A stretch of 64,000 nucleotides of DNA from the NCBI GenBank assembly GCA_021396245.1, contig WNYE01000065.1, positions 173,815-237,814 of the forward strand. Direction: 5' to 3'. How positions within the stretch are numbered: position 1 is the stretch's first letter; every line of letters begins with the position of its first letter. Origin of the DNA: Sporothrix humicola (Eukaryota; Ascomycota; Sordariomycetes; Ophiostomatales; Ophiostomataceae). Shown here one piece after another: positions 44,312-54,312 of this stretch. The notes below the pieces were generated by a model. The model was not told the DNA's origin and did not search any database. It saw only the letters and a list, made by a program, of their open reading frames with translations. Position numbers and translations under genes: made by a program.

Positions 44312-47077
44312 CTACTGATGCTGCAAAAGTTCGTTCCAATCGCATGGGTCCTGGTCTGCCCACATCCAAGACGATACACCTGCACCCGGCGACATGAATA
44401 AAGATGGATCAGAATGTTGTAGAAGTGGTGGAAGAGCTGATGTCGACCCTCCGTGCAGAGATGGCTGCGGTCGTGGTGTGGACACTAGGTTGGCAGATTG
44501 CTGCTGGAGACCACTGTAGCCGTGCCCCATCCAAGTCAGATCTGGTCCAGCAGGTGTTCTTCCACCATACGACTTGGATGGAGCCAAATGCACAGCCTCC
44601 GTCCGCGGCGAGTCAAAACTGCTCTCCATCCGTTGTTGGAACATTTGGATGGCGTGGTTTGTGCGGTCGTAAGGATAGACAGCCGGCCTAAAAGTTCTGG
44701 CCATGTCCTTGAGGGTCCGTGCCAGACTCTGGAGATGGGCTACAGCTTCAATGGCTCCATCTATAGGAAGTGTCTCAATGCACCAAGTCAGCGCCTCTGA
44801 AGCCATGCCTGCCCACTGAACACCCGTCGTCTGCAGCATGCGGATATCCTCGCGGCGGCGGAAGGACTCAAAGAGACGAGCCATGCATATGGAAGCACGA
44901 CCAAGAGTGGCGACAGACTGAGCCGTTGCGTGGTCAATCATACTCATGGCTGACTGTGAGGACGGAATACCGGGTGTGTTTGGGTCGCCGCTACTTGATG
45001 CTGGCGGCGTGACGGGCGACTGCAAGGGATAGCTGCTGGCTGGAACAGATGGGTGATCTCTTACACTGTCGCGGTTTCCATTCAGAGACGTGGGCTGGAG
45101 TGAAAAGCCCCTTGTGCGGTGGATCATGATTTTCGTGGCGTTGTAGTGGAGATGCAGGATGAAGAGGTAGTGGTACGAGCTGTGGCCATTGATGGGTCCT
45201 TGGCGGATACGGTCAGTAAGGCTGTTGAACCAGCTGTCGAGACGGGCATCCAGGTGAGCAACGTCAGGCCGCTGTCTGCGGGCCTGCCTCTGAGTGGCCT
45301 GCTCGTACAGTGCAGACGGGAGGCCGCCGCCGTCGTATGGTGGGGAGGACGGCAGCGAGGAGTCTGCGGGATGTTGATGGCCTGGTTCGGAGAGTTCTGG
45401 ACGGTCGTTGAGGTCAAATGCTGCAGAGGAGGCTCCAGAGGATGGATTATTTGTGACTGGGGCTGCGCCATACAGAGAGTTTGTAATCTCTCGTGCCAGA
45501 ATCATCAAGTCCATCAAGGCGTCGTTGACCTCGTCTTCAAAGGAAGGAATCGTCGGGCTCAGAGCACTGCGCGCACTTCGCCAGGCTAAGCGCGACTGCT
45601 GAAGGGTTTCGTTCTTGATTGCGAGTGGCCGGCGCAGAAAGACAGACCAGAATTGGTCATGCACTGAAGCCGCCCAGACAATCCAGTGCCGAATGGCCGT
45701 CTCTTCTGGCGTTATGGTCTTGCGGACAGCCGGTGGTAATTGACCCAGGTCGATCCCCATACCGTACACCATTTTGGAGGCCAGGCACGAGTACATGTAG
45801 CCCGTCATCTGGCGGTCCAGGCTGGTCTCGACCTCGCACAGAATGAGAACCGTCTGCACCGTCGCCAATGTCGGCCGGCTGACCTCGATTTCCATAGCCG
45901 CCTTGGCTGCTGTGGCCAGTTTGTTCTCTCCGTTGGCCAGCAGGAACCGAGCCGTCACATCGCGGCGTGTCGAGTAGCGCACACCGGCGGCCAACATCGC
46001 CAGAAATAGAGGGCTGTGGCTGAAATGTTGGCTACTCCGAGCCGAGGAAGCAGAGTATTTGCGCATAAAGTCTTCCTGCGACACGAACTTGAGCATCATT
46101 TGGTAGCGGTGGAAGAAGAGGCCGAGGAGGTAGTCGACAAGCGGCGCCGAGAGGTCAAGGTCGGCGCACGAGCACGGCCGAGGACGGTCGCTCGGCAAAG
46201 GAAAGGGTGCGCCGACGGCCACAGCAGTTGGCTCGGGTGGTGGTGGAGTTTTCCGTTTTTCTTGATTTGTAGGCGACGACGTTCGAGAAAAGACAACATG
46301 TCCGTGGTCCATCACAAGCTGGACTGGATTGTGGGTTGCGTTGTTGGCTGCCTGGTTTTGTTGCATAGTATGCGCTGGTGGAGGTGGCATCATCAAGGAT
46401 GCTGAATGGGCAGAAGTGCCGACTGTACCGGTAGATGGTGATGTCTGAGATCGGTTCAATAAGCTGGGGATCGTGGTGCCGATAGTTGGCAACGGGTCGA
46501 GAACGGGCAGAGGGGCTGGGACAGTGTAAACTTGCACAGGTGGCGTGCTATCAATGTCCATTCGCGAAGTGTCGTGCGAAAGTATATTTGGCATAGGAGG
46601 TTGAATGTGCATTTCCCGTACCCCATTTTGCCCATTCACATGTCCCTGGAGCTGTCGCTTCTCCGCCAGGAGCTCCAGGTTGGCTGCACGAGACTGCACC
46701 AACGCCTCCTCGAGAAGTCGTACTTTCTTTGCAAGAGCTTCAGCCTGCGGCTTGTAGTGCCCTCGATTCCTCTTACCGTCCGTCATCTCGCAGTCGATAC
46801 CGCGCTGCTGGCATTCTGTGCACGCCTGTCGTCCAGGAATGCCGTCACATTTTGACCTCTTGCTGCGGCAATGACTGCATGCAACAACGGCGCGGATGCG
46901 CTTCTTTTGTGCGATGCCGGGGTTGGACGACGCTGGGATGGTGGTCGTTGTCGCCGTAGTTGTCGCAGTGACGGAAGGAGCGATCGAGGATGCCGCTTCC
47001 ATTGTGGCCGTGGCCGAGGAAGGTGCTGCGGGCGCTGCCGTTGGCGAAAGCGGCAGGGCCGGGCCGGAATCTGACAT
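44312..47077 (-). CDS. Zn2Cys6 transcription factor, large
   Basis: Single exon, 921 residues from the ATG at 47077 (an in-frame ATG at 47122 adds 15). The zinc cluster is complete: C67-x2-C70-x6-C77-x8-C86-x2-C89-x6-C96. A coiled-coil dimerisation helix follows (EALAKKVRLLEEALVQSR and LELLAEK). The N-terminus is Ala/Thr-rich. The middle region (about 320-700) is a fungal_trans domain with LVDYLLGLFFHRYQMMLKF and RHWIVWAASVHDQFW. The C-terminus ends WMWADQDPCDWNELLQHQ, a Trp/Asp-type tail seen in several activators. The gene is convergent with the GST-like gene (73 bp between stops) and may control the GST/AsaB/MFS set, an inference from position only. Confidence 0.88.
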   Translation of the reverse strand: MSDSGPALPLSPTAAPAAPSSATATMEAASSIAPSVTATTTATTTTIPASSNPGIAQKKRIRAVVACSHCRSKRSKCDGIPGRQACTECQQRGIDCEMTDGKRNRGHYKPQAEALAKKVRLLEEALVQSRAANLELLAEKRQLQGHVNGQNGVREMHIQPPMPNILSHDTSRMDIDSTPPVQVYTVPAPLPVLDPLPTIGTTIPSLLNRSQTSPSTGTVGTSAHSASLMMPPPPAHTMQQNQAANNATHNPVQLVMDHGHVVFSRTSSPTNQEKRKTPPPPEPTAVAVGAPFPLPSDRPRPCSCADLDLSAPLVDYLLGLFFHRYQMMLKFVSQEDFMRKYSASSARSSQHFSHSPLFLAMLAAGVRYSTRRDVTARFLLANGENKLATAAKAAMEIEVSRPTLATVQTVLILCEVETSLDRQMTGYMYSCLASKMVYGMGIDLGQLPPAVRKTITPEETAIRHWIVWAASVHDQFWSVFLRRPLAIKNETLQQSRLAWRSARSALSPTIPSFEDEVNDALMDLMILAREITNSLYGAAPVTNNPSSGASSAAFDLNDRPELSEPGHQHPADSSLPSSPPYDGGGLPSALYEQATQRQARRQRPDVAHLDARLDSWFNSLTDRIRQGPINGHSSYHYLFILHLHYNATKIMIHRTRGFSLQPTSLNGNRDSVRDHPSVPASSYPLQSPVTPPASSSGDPNTPGIPSSQSAMSMIDHATAQSVATLGRASICMARLFESFRRREDIRMLQTTGVQWAGMASEALTWCIETLPIDGAIEAVAHLQSLARTLKDMARTFRPAVYPYDRTNHAIQMFQQRMESSFDSPRTEAVHLAPSKSYGGRTPAGPDLTWMGHGYSGLQQQSANLVSTPRPQPSLHGGSTSALPPLLQHSDPSLFMSPGAGVSSWMWADQDPCDWNELLQHQ

Positions 47078-47624
47078 TTTCGTGTAAGTGGCACAACGAC
47101 GTATCTCGAAGAAACTTTTCAACTCAACCTCAACCAGATTGTTCCAGTATTGTGTTGAAATTGTTTTTTTCTCGAATCCAGGGAGATCGTCGAAAGAAGT
47201 TGTGATGCTGGCGAGTGCGGAGAAATTATGGGGAAAGTCAGGTTCCAGCGTCTTAGCACTAAATTCCTCCTCTCAACTCAACCACGGTCTAGCGCCAACA
47301 TGCGCAGGATGTGCTTAACCGAACGTCCCTTTGAGTCGACTATGGTTGAGTCGACCGGAGCAGTCCTTTATTCAACTTGACATTTCAGTAGCGACTAGTA
47401 CTATTCGATATCACGTCTTTCCAAATAGACAAATTACACAACTACTGAATTGGTAGGAACTGATTTTGAAACCCAAGGTCGTGCACAAATGCAGTTGTGA
47501 GCATAATATCTTGTGGCACGCTGTACAACTAACTGTAATTGAGTAGCAAGCGCTAAACTGTAAGTGGTAAAACGAAGCCATAGCCCATTCCATTCCTAAA
47601 ACAGACAAAGTAAACAAGCCCCTT
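47078..47624. other. Intergenic spacer
   Basis: The upstream region of the large zinc-cluster gene and the 3' flank of the next minus-strand gene. No gene is seen. Confidence 0.5.
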
Positions 47625-48531
47625 TCAAGACGAGCCCGGCTCCTTCAAGCCAGGAACACTGGTAGCATCGCTGCTCCCAGTACCACCTGACGTTCCTTCA
47701 CCAGGCTTGGACACTGTGACACCGTCTTCTGTCTTCTTACGATATTCTCTGCGCCTCGGACGTTTCAGCGCATCAGCGACCTTGTGAACTGAAGGCCCCA
47801 TAATCTCCGCGGCCTTCGATGCATAAAATGCGGAGGATACATCGGGCTGTCAGTGATGTGTTAGCATGGGTTGTAAGCTGCTTTAAGCCGACGATAAATG
47901 ACCAACCCATTGTACATGTTGTTTGTAAAGAGGAGGCACTCGACTTACAGAGTTTTGTAGCTTGACGAGAGTATCGAGGTCCATGTCCCGGACGGAAATG
48001 TACCAGGTCCACGTCTCGCCATCAATATCAGTTTGCGAAGTTGTGACTTTTCCGGCAGCCTCGTAGTCCTTGATAATGTCCGGTATCTCGCCCACGATTT
48101 TGCTGTCTCGCGTGTATATAAGGGCAGTACCGCCGGCCCCAATGAAATTCAAATCCACCGGTTTCAGCTTGGGCATCGTGTCCGACCGCGTGTAGTACGC
48201 AAGCGCTACGTCAGGCTATCATGGCATGTCAGATATCACTTTAGGGGAAGAAGGTAATGTAGTGAAGGGGTCTCTGAAAACTCACGCTGTTCTCCAGCTT
48301 TACCATCGTTTCAATGTCTACATTCTCCACGAATATAGATACAACTGATCCTCGAGGGTAGCCCCGGTTTCGTTGACATTTTCCGGCGTCTTCGTAGTCG
48401 CGCAGGATCTCAGAAATCTCACCAAGATCCATCTTATTGCGGGGATACACCGCCGCATTTCGGCCCACACCAATCTCGTGCGGATCAGTATCCCGGGGAA
48501 GCAGGTCAGGGCTGTGTCTCACGAAGCTCAT
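47625..48531 (-). CDS. Two-repeat protein of unknown function, left member of a head-to-head pair
   Basis: Three exons, 48531-48286 (82 codons), 48215-47949 (89 codons) and 47846-47625; all introns GT-AG and phase 0; 244 residues. Exon 1 and exon 2 each encode one copy of the same domain: GVGRNAAVYPRNKMDLGEIS then ILRDYEDAG and VDIETMVKLENS, and FIGAGGTALIYTRDSKIVGE then IIKDYEAAG and MDLDTLVKLQNS. After each copy comes PDV at the next exon start. Exon 3 encodes a short tail, basic (KRPRRREYRKK) and then Ser/Gly/Thr-rich. No signal peptide or membrane segment. I know no named family; the GxGxxAxxY start recalls a kinase glycine loop, but nothing else of a kinase is present. Its partner at 49049 has the same layout. 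Confidence 0.75.
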
Positions 48532-49048
48532 GATGTATTAAGATGTAAGCATAAAAGGTAGAATCAATCCTGGATCCTCGGAATACTACGGGAGAAATAT
48601 TTGAAAGAAAGACAAGAGATGCGGCTATTTATGCTCAACTGCGGGGTGGGTGCAATATGTAGGACTGCGGCACAGACACCAACGAAAACCCGTGACGAAC
48701 AGGAGTCGAAAACAACACACCCAGAGAAATAACGACGGCGATACATTACTTTGTAACACGTTATTTATAGCCACCTGTACCTGAATAACAGTCGCTGAAG
48801 CACAGATAGGAAAGCACCCCGATATAGCCAGGTCATTTACTATATTAATCTATGTGTGTGGTACAGGCCTAAATATTCTAACCCCGCCGTGGAACATAAA
48901 TAGTAGCATATCTCCTCGAACATGATCCCAGTACTCTGGGTTCATTTCAATAGCGAAGACACAGTCATTTTCTTCTTTCCCTGGCTTTTTTTTTTCTATC
49001 TAAATTTCGGTTTGCTACTACCTAAATAACGACATTGTCTCAAGCATC
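48532..49048. promoter_or_regulatory. Shared bidirectional promoter of the head-to-head paralogue pair
   Basis: 517 bp separate the two start codons. No gene is seen. Both starts are preceded by AT-rich, TATA-like stretches, and a TTTATAGCC element lies near 48762-48772. Because both genes descend from one ancestor, the promoter halves may be duplicated and inverted; this was not confirmed by eye. Confidence 0.45.
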
Positions 49049-49901
49049 ATGAGCATCGTGAGACGCAGCCCCGACCTTCTGCCCAGGAAGGTAGAACCCG
49101 AGGAAATCGGCGACGGCTGTAATGCCGTGGTGTACCCACGTAACTGCAGACTCGGCGATATCCCCGATATTTTGAAAGACTACGAAGGAGCAGGATTGTA
49201 CTCTAAGCTTGGACGCAACTGGACTAGAGGCGGAACCCAATCTCTCTTCATAGAGAACCTGGACCTGGAAACCATGGTCAAGCTGGAAAACAGCGTAAGT
49301 TCAAGTCTTGAGATTGTTCTACTACTGATTAACGTCCAACATTTGCTTATGCGTTCAAGCCCGATGTAGCTCTCACCTACTATACAAGCTCCGAAAAGTT
49401 CCGGGAGCTCAAACACAAAGATGTGAACCTTCTCGGGGCCGGAACACAGGCCACCATATACCCCCGCGATCAGGACAAGCCTGGTGAAATATTGGACATC
49501 ATCAAAGACTACGAGGACGCCGGGAAAGTTAAATTATACGAGATGTTCGTCGGTGACTGGAGGAGGTGCCACTATATTGTTGATGGCCTTGATCTCGACA
49601 CTCTCCTGAAGCTCCAGAACAGCGTATGTATATTCCACGGTCCAGTCGCGTGTTGTTCTTTGCGTCTGATTAGCCCAGCTAACCCGCGCTCTCATAGCCT
49701 GATGTGAACCGAGCCTACTACTCAATATTTGGGAGTTTTGGTGCCGCAATCTATAAATGTAGGGTTGGCGATGAGCCGGGCAAGCCTCTCAGGCGCAAGG
49801 TGAAGAAGAACAAGGAAGAGGTCAGCGAGGCGCCAGATGATAAGCTCGCAGGGGACAACAAGGTCCCGATTGAACTCATTGCTCCTAAAAAAGCGGAATG
49901 A
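49049..49901 (+). CDS. Two-repeat protein of unknown function, right member of a head-to-head pair
   Basis: Three exons, 49049-49294 (82 codons), 49360-49623 (88 codons) and 49698-49901; GT-AG, phase 0 throughout; 237 residues. It is colinear with the minus-strand gene at 47625-48531: the first exon starts MSIVRRSPDLLPRKVEPEEI (partner MSFVRHSPDLLPRDTDPHEI), both have an 82-codon exon 1, and both contain two copies of the domain ending DLETMVKLENS and DLDTLLKLQNS. Copy 2 here is LLGAGTQATIYPRDQDKPGE. The tail is Lys/Glu-rich (RRKVKKNKEEVSE). Function unknown. Confidence 0.75.
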
Positions 49902-50470
49902 GCTTGGAACACAGAGATATGGGTCGGGTGGAAGAAATGAGGGCCTTCCAGGGATGGGCTGCAGGGTTCAGCTTGACTAGTAGTGTCCATTAATGACATT
50001 GTGATCTTCAATAAAATAAGGAAGACAAATTTTATAACTTTTCGTGTGGCAGACGACAATAGCAAAACTAAAGTCATGCATGAGTGCAATATTGAGAATG
50101 AGATTTTGTGACACGTTACACGCCCACCTGTAACTAAACGGCAAACGTTTAACAAGGGTTCAAAAAAAGCCCATACCATGGCTAGATCCGTTTCTAAAAT
50201 TAATACAAAAGTAAACATCGTATATACAATGGTCTGCACCTTTTAATCATGGAAAAAATGTAAATGACGAGGAAATTCTTTATTAATAATGTAGAATACT
50301 AAATCGTAGAATCAAATTTACAGACTCGAATTAAAGACAGCGAACCTAAAGATTCCTCCATAAAAATAAATACACAGGGGCAGAAGAACAGCAGTGAGTG
50401 ATTGAGAGGAGATAGAGTGCTTCAAAATCATAAATAGACAGGGCAAGGATAGAATGCGAAAGGAAATGCC
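49902..50470. other. Intergenic spacer
   Basis: AT-rich. At about 50110-50135 a stretch (ACACGTTAC...CCACCTGTAA) resembles 48757-48785 in the promoter region, perhaps a trace of the duplication. No gene is seen. Confidence 0.45.
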
Positions 50471-51361
50471 TCATCGACCACGCCGGCTTCTTTCTCCACT
50501 GGAGCCAGAGCTCCCTTTATGCGGAGCTCTCGTTTTTGTATTGCTAGGGCCCACAATGTCAGTGTAGTCCACGATAGGAGCTACACACGCATTGTATGCC
50601 CGGATAAGAAAACCCAACAATGCTCGTCTCATCTTGCTTCTGTCTGTCACAACTGTGATCAAGCAGTACGAGCCCCCCTGTGACATTTCGGCATCTGCGA
50701 GGACGACGAGGACGAGGGTGTGCCAGTCGAAAAAGGCAACAAACTTCGTACCGTACTTCTCACTGTAGCCAACGGCCTGTTTCAAGAGAATCTGTGCGTT
50801 GCCAACGAACTGAGAGGTGCGGTAGACGCTTGGATCCAGTTCACAAAATGTGCTCCACGTGTAAGGTGCGCCAAATTCAAGGGGGTCGATAAGAGTAGGC
50901 CTTTTAAAGTCGAGAATAGCAAAGTATGCCATCGAGTTGAGGGAACCAACGGCGTCCAACCCCCAAATTCGGTCTGCTCGAACTGTATAATTAGCCACGC
51001 TGACAGTGTGCTGTGCCAAAAAGCGAAATTGATCTGGCAGGTATTTGGATAGGACACTATCAATGGCATAGAGGAGATAAATGCTCGAGGCCTCGGAAAC
51101 ATCCCCCTCCACGTTAATGGCTCTGGCATTGTTCCACCTTGGCGATCGATCGTTGGAAAAATGCTTCTTGGCTTTCATTGCCTGGAGTGCGACATTGGCA
51201 ATTGTGTCCCATATCGAGAATGGCACGTCGATGCGAAGCTTGGGCTCTTCTGCCATCTTGGTCGAAAATCCCGACTCAACTGCTACAGGACGGGTATGGG
51301 GCACAGTGACATAGTGTTCATACTCGAGCTTCTCGTTGAAGGAGTCGAGAAGAAGTCCCAT
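50471..51361 (-). CDS. Protein of unknown function with a PD-(D/E)XK-like pattern
   Basis: Single exon, 296 residues. The centre carries Glu90 in a helix (SEASSIYLLYAID), Asp130 (VRADRIWGL) and Asp151-x-Lys153 (AYFAILDFKRP), then a later helix QILLKQAVGYSEKYG, an arrangement typical of the PD-(D/E)XK nuclease-like fold, where the acidic residues and Lys bind Mg and activate water. FVAFFDWHTLVLVVLADAEM fits the following strands. This is a pattern match by eye; fungal proteins of this kind include effector-like and transposon-linked members. The C-terminus is Ser/Arg-rich (GSSGERSRRGR). No signal peptide is seen. Confidence 0.55.
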   Translation of the reverse strand: MGLLLDSFNEKLEYEHYVTVPHTRPVAVESGFSTKMAEEPKLRIDVPFSIWDTIANVALQAMKAKKHFSNDRSPRWNNARAINVEGDVSEASSIYLLYAIDSVLSKYLPDQFRFLAQHTVSVANYTVRADRIWGLDAVGSLNSMAYFAILDFKRPTLIDPLEFGAPYTWSTFCELDPSVYRTSQFVGNAQILLKQAVGYSEKYGTKFVAFFDWHTLVLVVLADAEMSQGGSYCLITVVTDRSKMRRALLGFLIRAYNACVAPIVDYTDIVGPSNTKTRAPHKGSSGSSGERSRRGR

Positions 51362-52549
51362 GTTGAGATAGAGAGTGGTCAGGAGTGGCGAAAAGTACGA
51401 TCAAAGATACTGATGGATTTGATGGGGTAAAAGGTCGGTAGAAGAAGAGTCTCTGGCTCAGCAGCACCTTCGGATTATATACGAATAACAGTTGTTATGA
51501 CCAGCACCTTGGCTCTTGCCGTGGAAACAATTTCATCCAAGAGATTGTTACGCGCCGGCATTGGTCGGAGCGTCGTGAATGACCCCGGCCCATCATTTTG
51601 GCCTGGCGGTTCATGTGAAGGCGCTTATAAAATGTGACATCGTGGTCTTTTATCCTCCGGCCCGGGAAATGCGCTGTAACAATTTTCTGTTTCACAAAGA
51701 TAACTACGGCGTATACTTCACGACAGTGCAACCGTGATCTTCTTGATCTTCTGGTTTAAATCTAAGCTTCAAGGCAACGGCTATTTTTAGAGGTGGTCTC
51801 GTGGCCTGGCCTAGAGCAGGCAGGCGGCTAGCCGAGAAATGGTAGCCGTCAAAATAATAGGAAGGCCGAGTGAAGCAGCTCTATAGCGTGCCTTATTGTG
51901 ATTTCACAAGACTGCGTGCTGAATCCATGGTCGGGATACGATTGGGCTAGAGTATCTGTGTTTTCTTAATGTTTAAGCGCGCGGCCCCTGTCCCTCGCCC
52001 CGCAAATTCATTCACGGCGGTTACAGGTTCTTGCGGCCTCTAAGCTGACGGTCCTTTTTGCCCTTCTAACATGGCTTTGTGTTTTAGCGATTCTGTTTTA
52101 TGAACAGGCTTCACATAAGGTCACGGCAAGCATGCCAATGGCGGCCGTGATGCAGGGAGTAGCCTAGCACATATTGTTGAACATCGGCCTGCAAGCGCTT
52201 GTATAAGCGCTTGACAAAAATAGCAATGCGGCAGAATTGCTGTTTGAACATAGAGAATGACTTTCAAAGGCCCCTGTAGTTTTGATTGACCCGAGATATG
52301 GGGTATGGGAGATTCGAAAACTGGACATAGACAGGTGGAAGTGATGTAAGAGGTGAGGCGAGAGGATGGGTGAAGAATGAGTCACATGACACAGCACGTG
52401 TCGACTTCTGCCTTGCCAAATGCGTCTCGGTCAAACGTCCCCTTTTGTTTAGACCCCGCAGGATGCTTTTGTACCCAAACATTGCATTTCAAAGTGACTT
52501 TCAGTCGCGTCTTTTGCAAACCTGCCCTCTCACACCTAGAAGAACAAAA
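51362..52549. other. Intergenic spacer
   Basis: About 1.2 kb. The frame of the kinase-like gene is open back to 52370 but the start at 52550 is preferred because the upstream part looks untranslated. No other gene is seen. Confidence 0.45.
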
Positions 52550-53905
52550 ATGTACGAATATCAGGTGCGCGAGGACCCTCCCCGGCCCGCCGACTTTCCC
52601 TACCAGGCCGGCCACTCCTTTTCCATTCGACGGCACCGCGCGCCACCGCCTTTTGGAAAGAGGTACACCATTGCACCCGGCCTGCGACAGCACACCAACT
52701 TTGACTTTCCAGACTACCCAATGCACCCCTGCTATCGGAAGCCGGAGGAGTCCTTGCATACGCTCTCGAATCTGGAGCGGTGTCTCCTTTATCCGTCCCA
52801 AGAGCGGCCTCACTTTGATTTTGATGACGAGGATGTGGAGGACGAAGGCGAAGTCGAAAAAGACAAACAAGACTACGAAAAAGAGTGGAAAATCCACATC
52901 ACCGAGGAGGTTGTCGCGCGTGTCGGCCACGGCGCCCAGATTTTGCGGTGTCGCATCGAGGCCGACCAGGCCGAGATTGGCAAGTCGTTCTTCGTGGACA
53001 AGAACGACTACGTCGCCAAGGTCTACGATGGCGTGTACTACAACAACATGGACGGCTGGTACGGAGATGTGGCCTTTTGCGCCGACCACGAGTACAGCGT
53101 CGAGGTGGCCGCCTATGAGCATTTGCGGTACGAGGGCGTCAACGGCCAATACTCGCCAATGTACTTTGGGTCGTTTACCTTTGACGTGCCCGTCGTGTCC
53201 GACAACCCGGAGCACCCAAAGACACGGCCTGTCCGGATGATCATGATCGAGTACATCCGGGGCAAAGACATGTTTAGCCTCCTCAAAGACGGCGTGGTCG
53301 ACACGATCCCCGTCCCGCGCCGCCTCGAGCTGGTGGCCGAGGCCATGGAGAAGCTGTCCATGCTCGAGTTTCACGGGCTCTGCCACAACGATTTTGAGCC
53401 GCGCAATATTCTGGTCCTGGACTCGGTGATGCCGGAGGTTGTGGGCCCGGACAAAGCTGGAAAGGAAGGCGATATCGAGGGCGACGATGGCGACGACGGT
53501 GAAAAAGAGAGCGTGGTAATCATCGACTTTGGCCACTCGTTCGTTGTCGACTCGTACTGGCTACTCGAAAAATACCTCATGGAACGACAAGACAAGCCAC
53601 GTAGCCCCATGTACCGCTTCTGGGGAAAACCGCCCGACACATTTGCCGCATGGATTCCGCACGTCTACCACCGGCGTCGACCGGCATTCAATGGCTGGTT
53701 GAAGCACCGCTGGGGGAGCATGGCGGCCGACGAGGACAAATATCATGTGCCCAACGAGAGTGACCGCCGATGGGGAAGATTCGACGACGAGACTGAATTC
53801 ATTCCCCCAGAGTCCATCCCGCTTGTCGAAGAGCGCATCACAGGCCCCATTGTGCTGACACTGGATCCTGAGTATGAAAAAGAGATCAGGGCGAGCTGGA
53901 ACTAA
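52550..53905 (+). CDS. Protein-kinase-like fold protein
   Basis: Single exon, 451 residues from ATG 52550 (MYEYQVREDPPRP). The kinase core is recognisable: Lys157 (DYVAKVYDG) in the position of the ATP-binding lysine, a possible alphaC glutamate near 185-190 (VEVAAYEHL), hinge-like MIMIEYIRGKDM, a catalytic loop HNDFEPRNIL (Asp281, Asn286) and IIDFGHS (Asp326) as the metal-binding DFG. An acidic insert DGDDGEKE precedes the DFG. It is an atypical member of the kind expanded in fungi (PK-like superfamily, FunK1-like relatives); activity is likely but the substrate is unknown. The first 115 residues are unlike other domains and contain a Glu/Asp-rich stretch (EDVEDEGEVEKDKQ). Confidence 0.75.
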   Translation: MYEYQVREDPPRPADFPYQAGHSFSIRRHRAPPPFGKRYTIAPGLRQHTNFDFPDYPMHPCYRKPEESLHTLSNLERCLLYPSQERPHFDFDDEDVEDEGEVEKDKQDYEKEWKIHITEEVVARVGHGAQILRCRIEADQAEIGKSFFVDKNDYVAKVYDGVYYNNMDGWYGDVAFCADHEYSVEVAAYEHLRYEGVNGQYSPMYFGSFTFDVPVVSDNPEHPKTRPVRMIMIEYIRGKDMFSLLKDGVVDTIPVPRRLELVAEAMEKLSMLEFHGLCHNDFEPRNILVLDSVMPEVVGPDKAGKEGDIEGDDGDDGEKESVVIIDFGHSFVVDSYWLLEKYLMERQDKPRSPMYRFWGKPPDTFAAWIPHVYHRRRPAFNGWLKHRWGSMAADEDKYHVPNESDRRWGRFDDETEFIPPESIPLVEERITGPIVLTLDPEYEKEIRASWN

Positions 53906-54312
53906 GTCATGCACCGTGACAATTTGGACATAGCGCGTCGAAGCATGAAGATGCACCTATATTTAGATGAATAGCTAAGTAAACTAAGAAAAAGACAGAA
54001 AAAAACACTCTTTATTCAAGTCACATTATTGTTTGCATATCATCTTCAAAATTCAGGCTGTGTATATCGATCAAAAAGTATCTCGGACCGCGTCAGTAGT
54101 CAATGATGCCCCGTGGTCTCGCCACGGGGCAAGCACTGAACGTCGTCTCTCGGCCTTTACACCACTAGTGTTGTCAATTGCAGTTGGCCTCTGTAATACT
54201 GTCAGCCTTAAATGTGATAAAGCAACTGACGTTTAACCGGTTTTTTTTTTTTGAAAAAAAGAGAAGACAATACATCACACCCCGTTTGACAGCTGTCAGA
54301 TATCTTCCACGG
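53906..54312. other. Intergenic spacer
   Basis: Tail-to-tail region between the kinase-like gene and the next minus-strand gene. No gene is seen; a poly-T run lies near 54240. Confidence 0.5.

Noticed and set aside
47625..49901. Protein kinase glycine-loop reading of the GxGxxAxxY motif in the paired genes
   Set aside because: No ATP-binding lysine at the right distance, catalytic loop or DFG; the motif alone is too short to support a kinase call.
52382..53536. 384-codon minus-strand open frame opposite the kinase-like gene
   Set aside because: The plus strand carries the kinase motifs; the minus translation has no recognisable domain.
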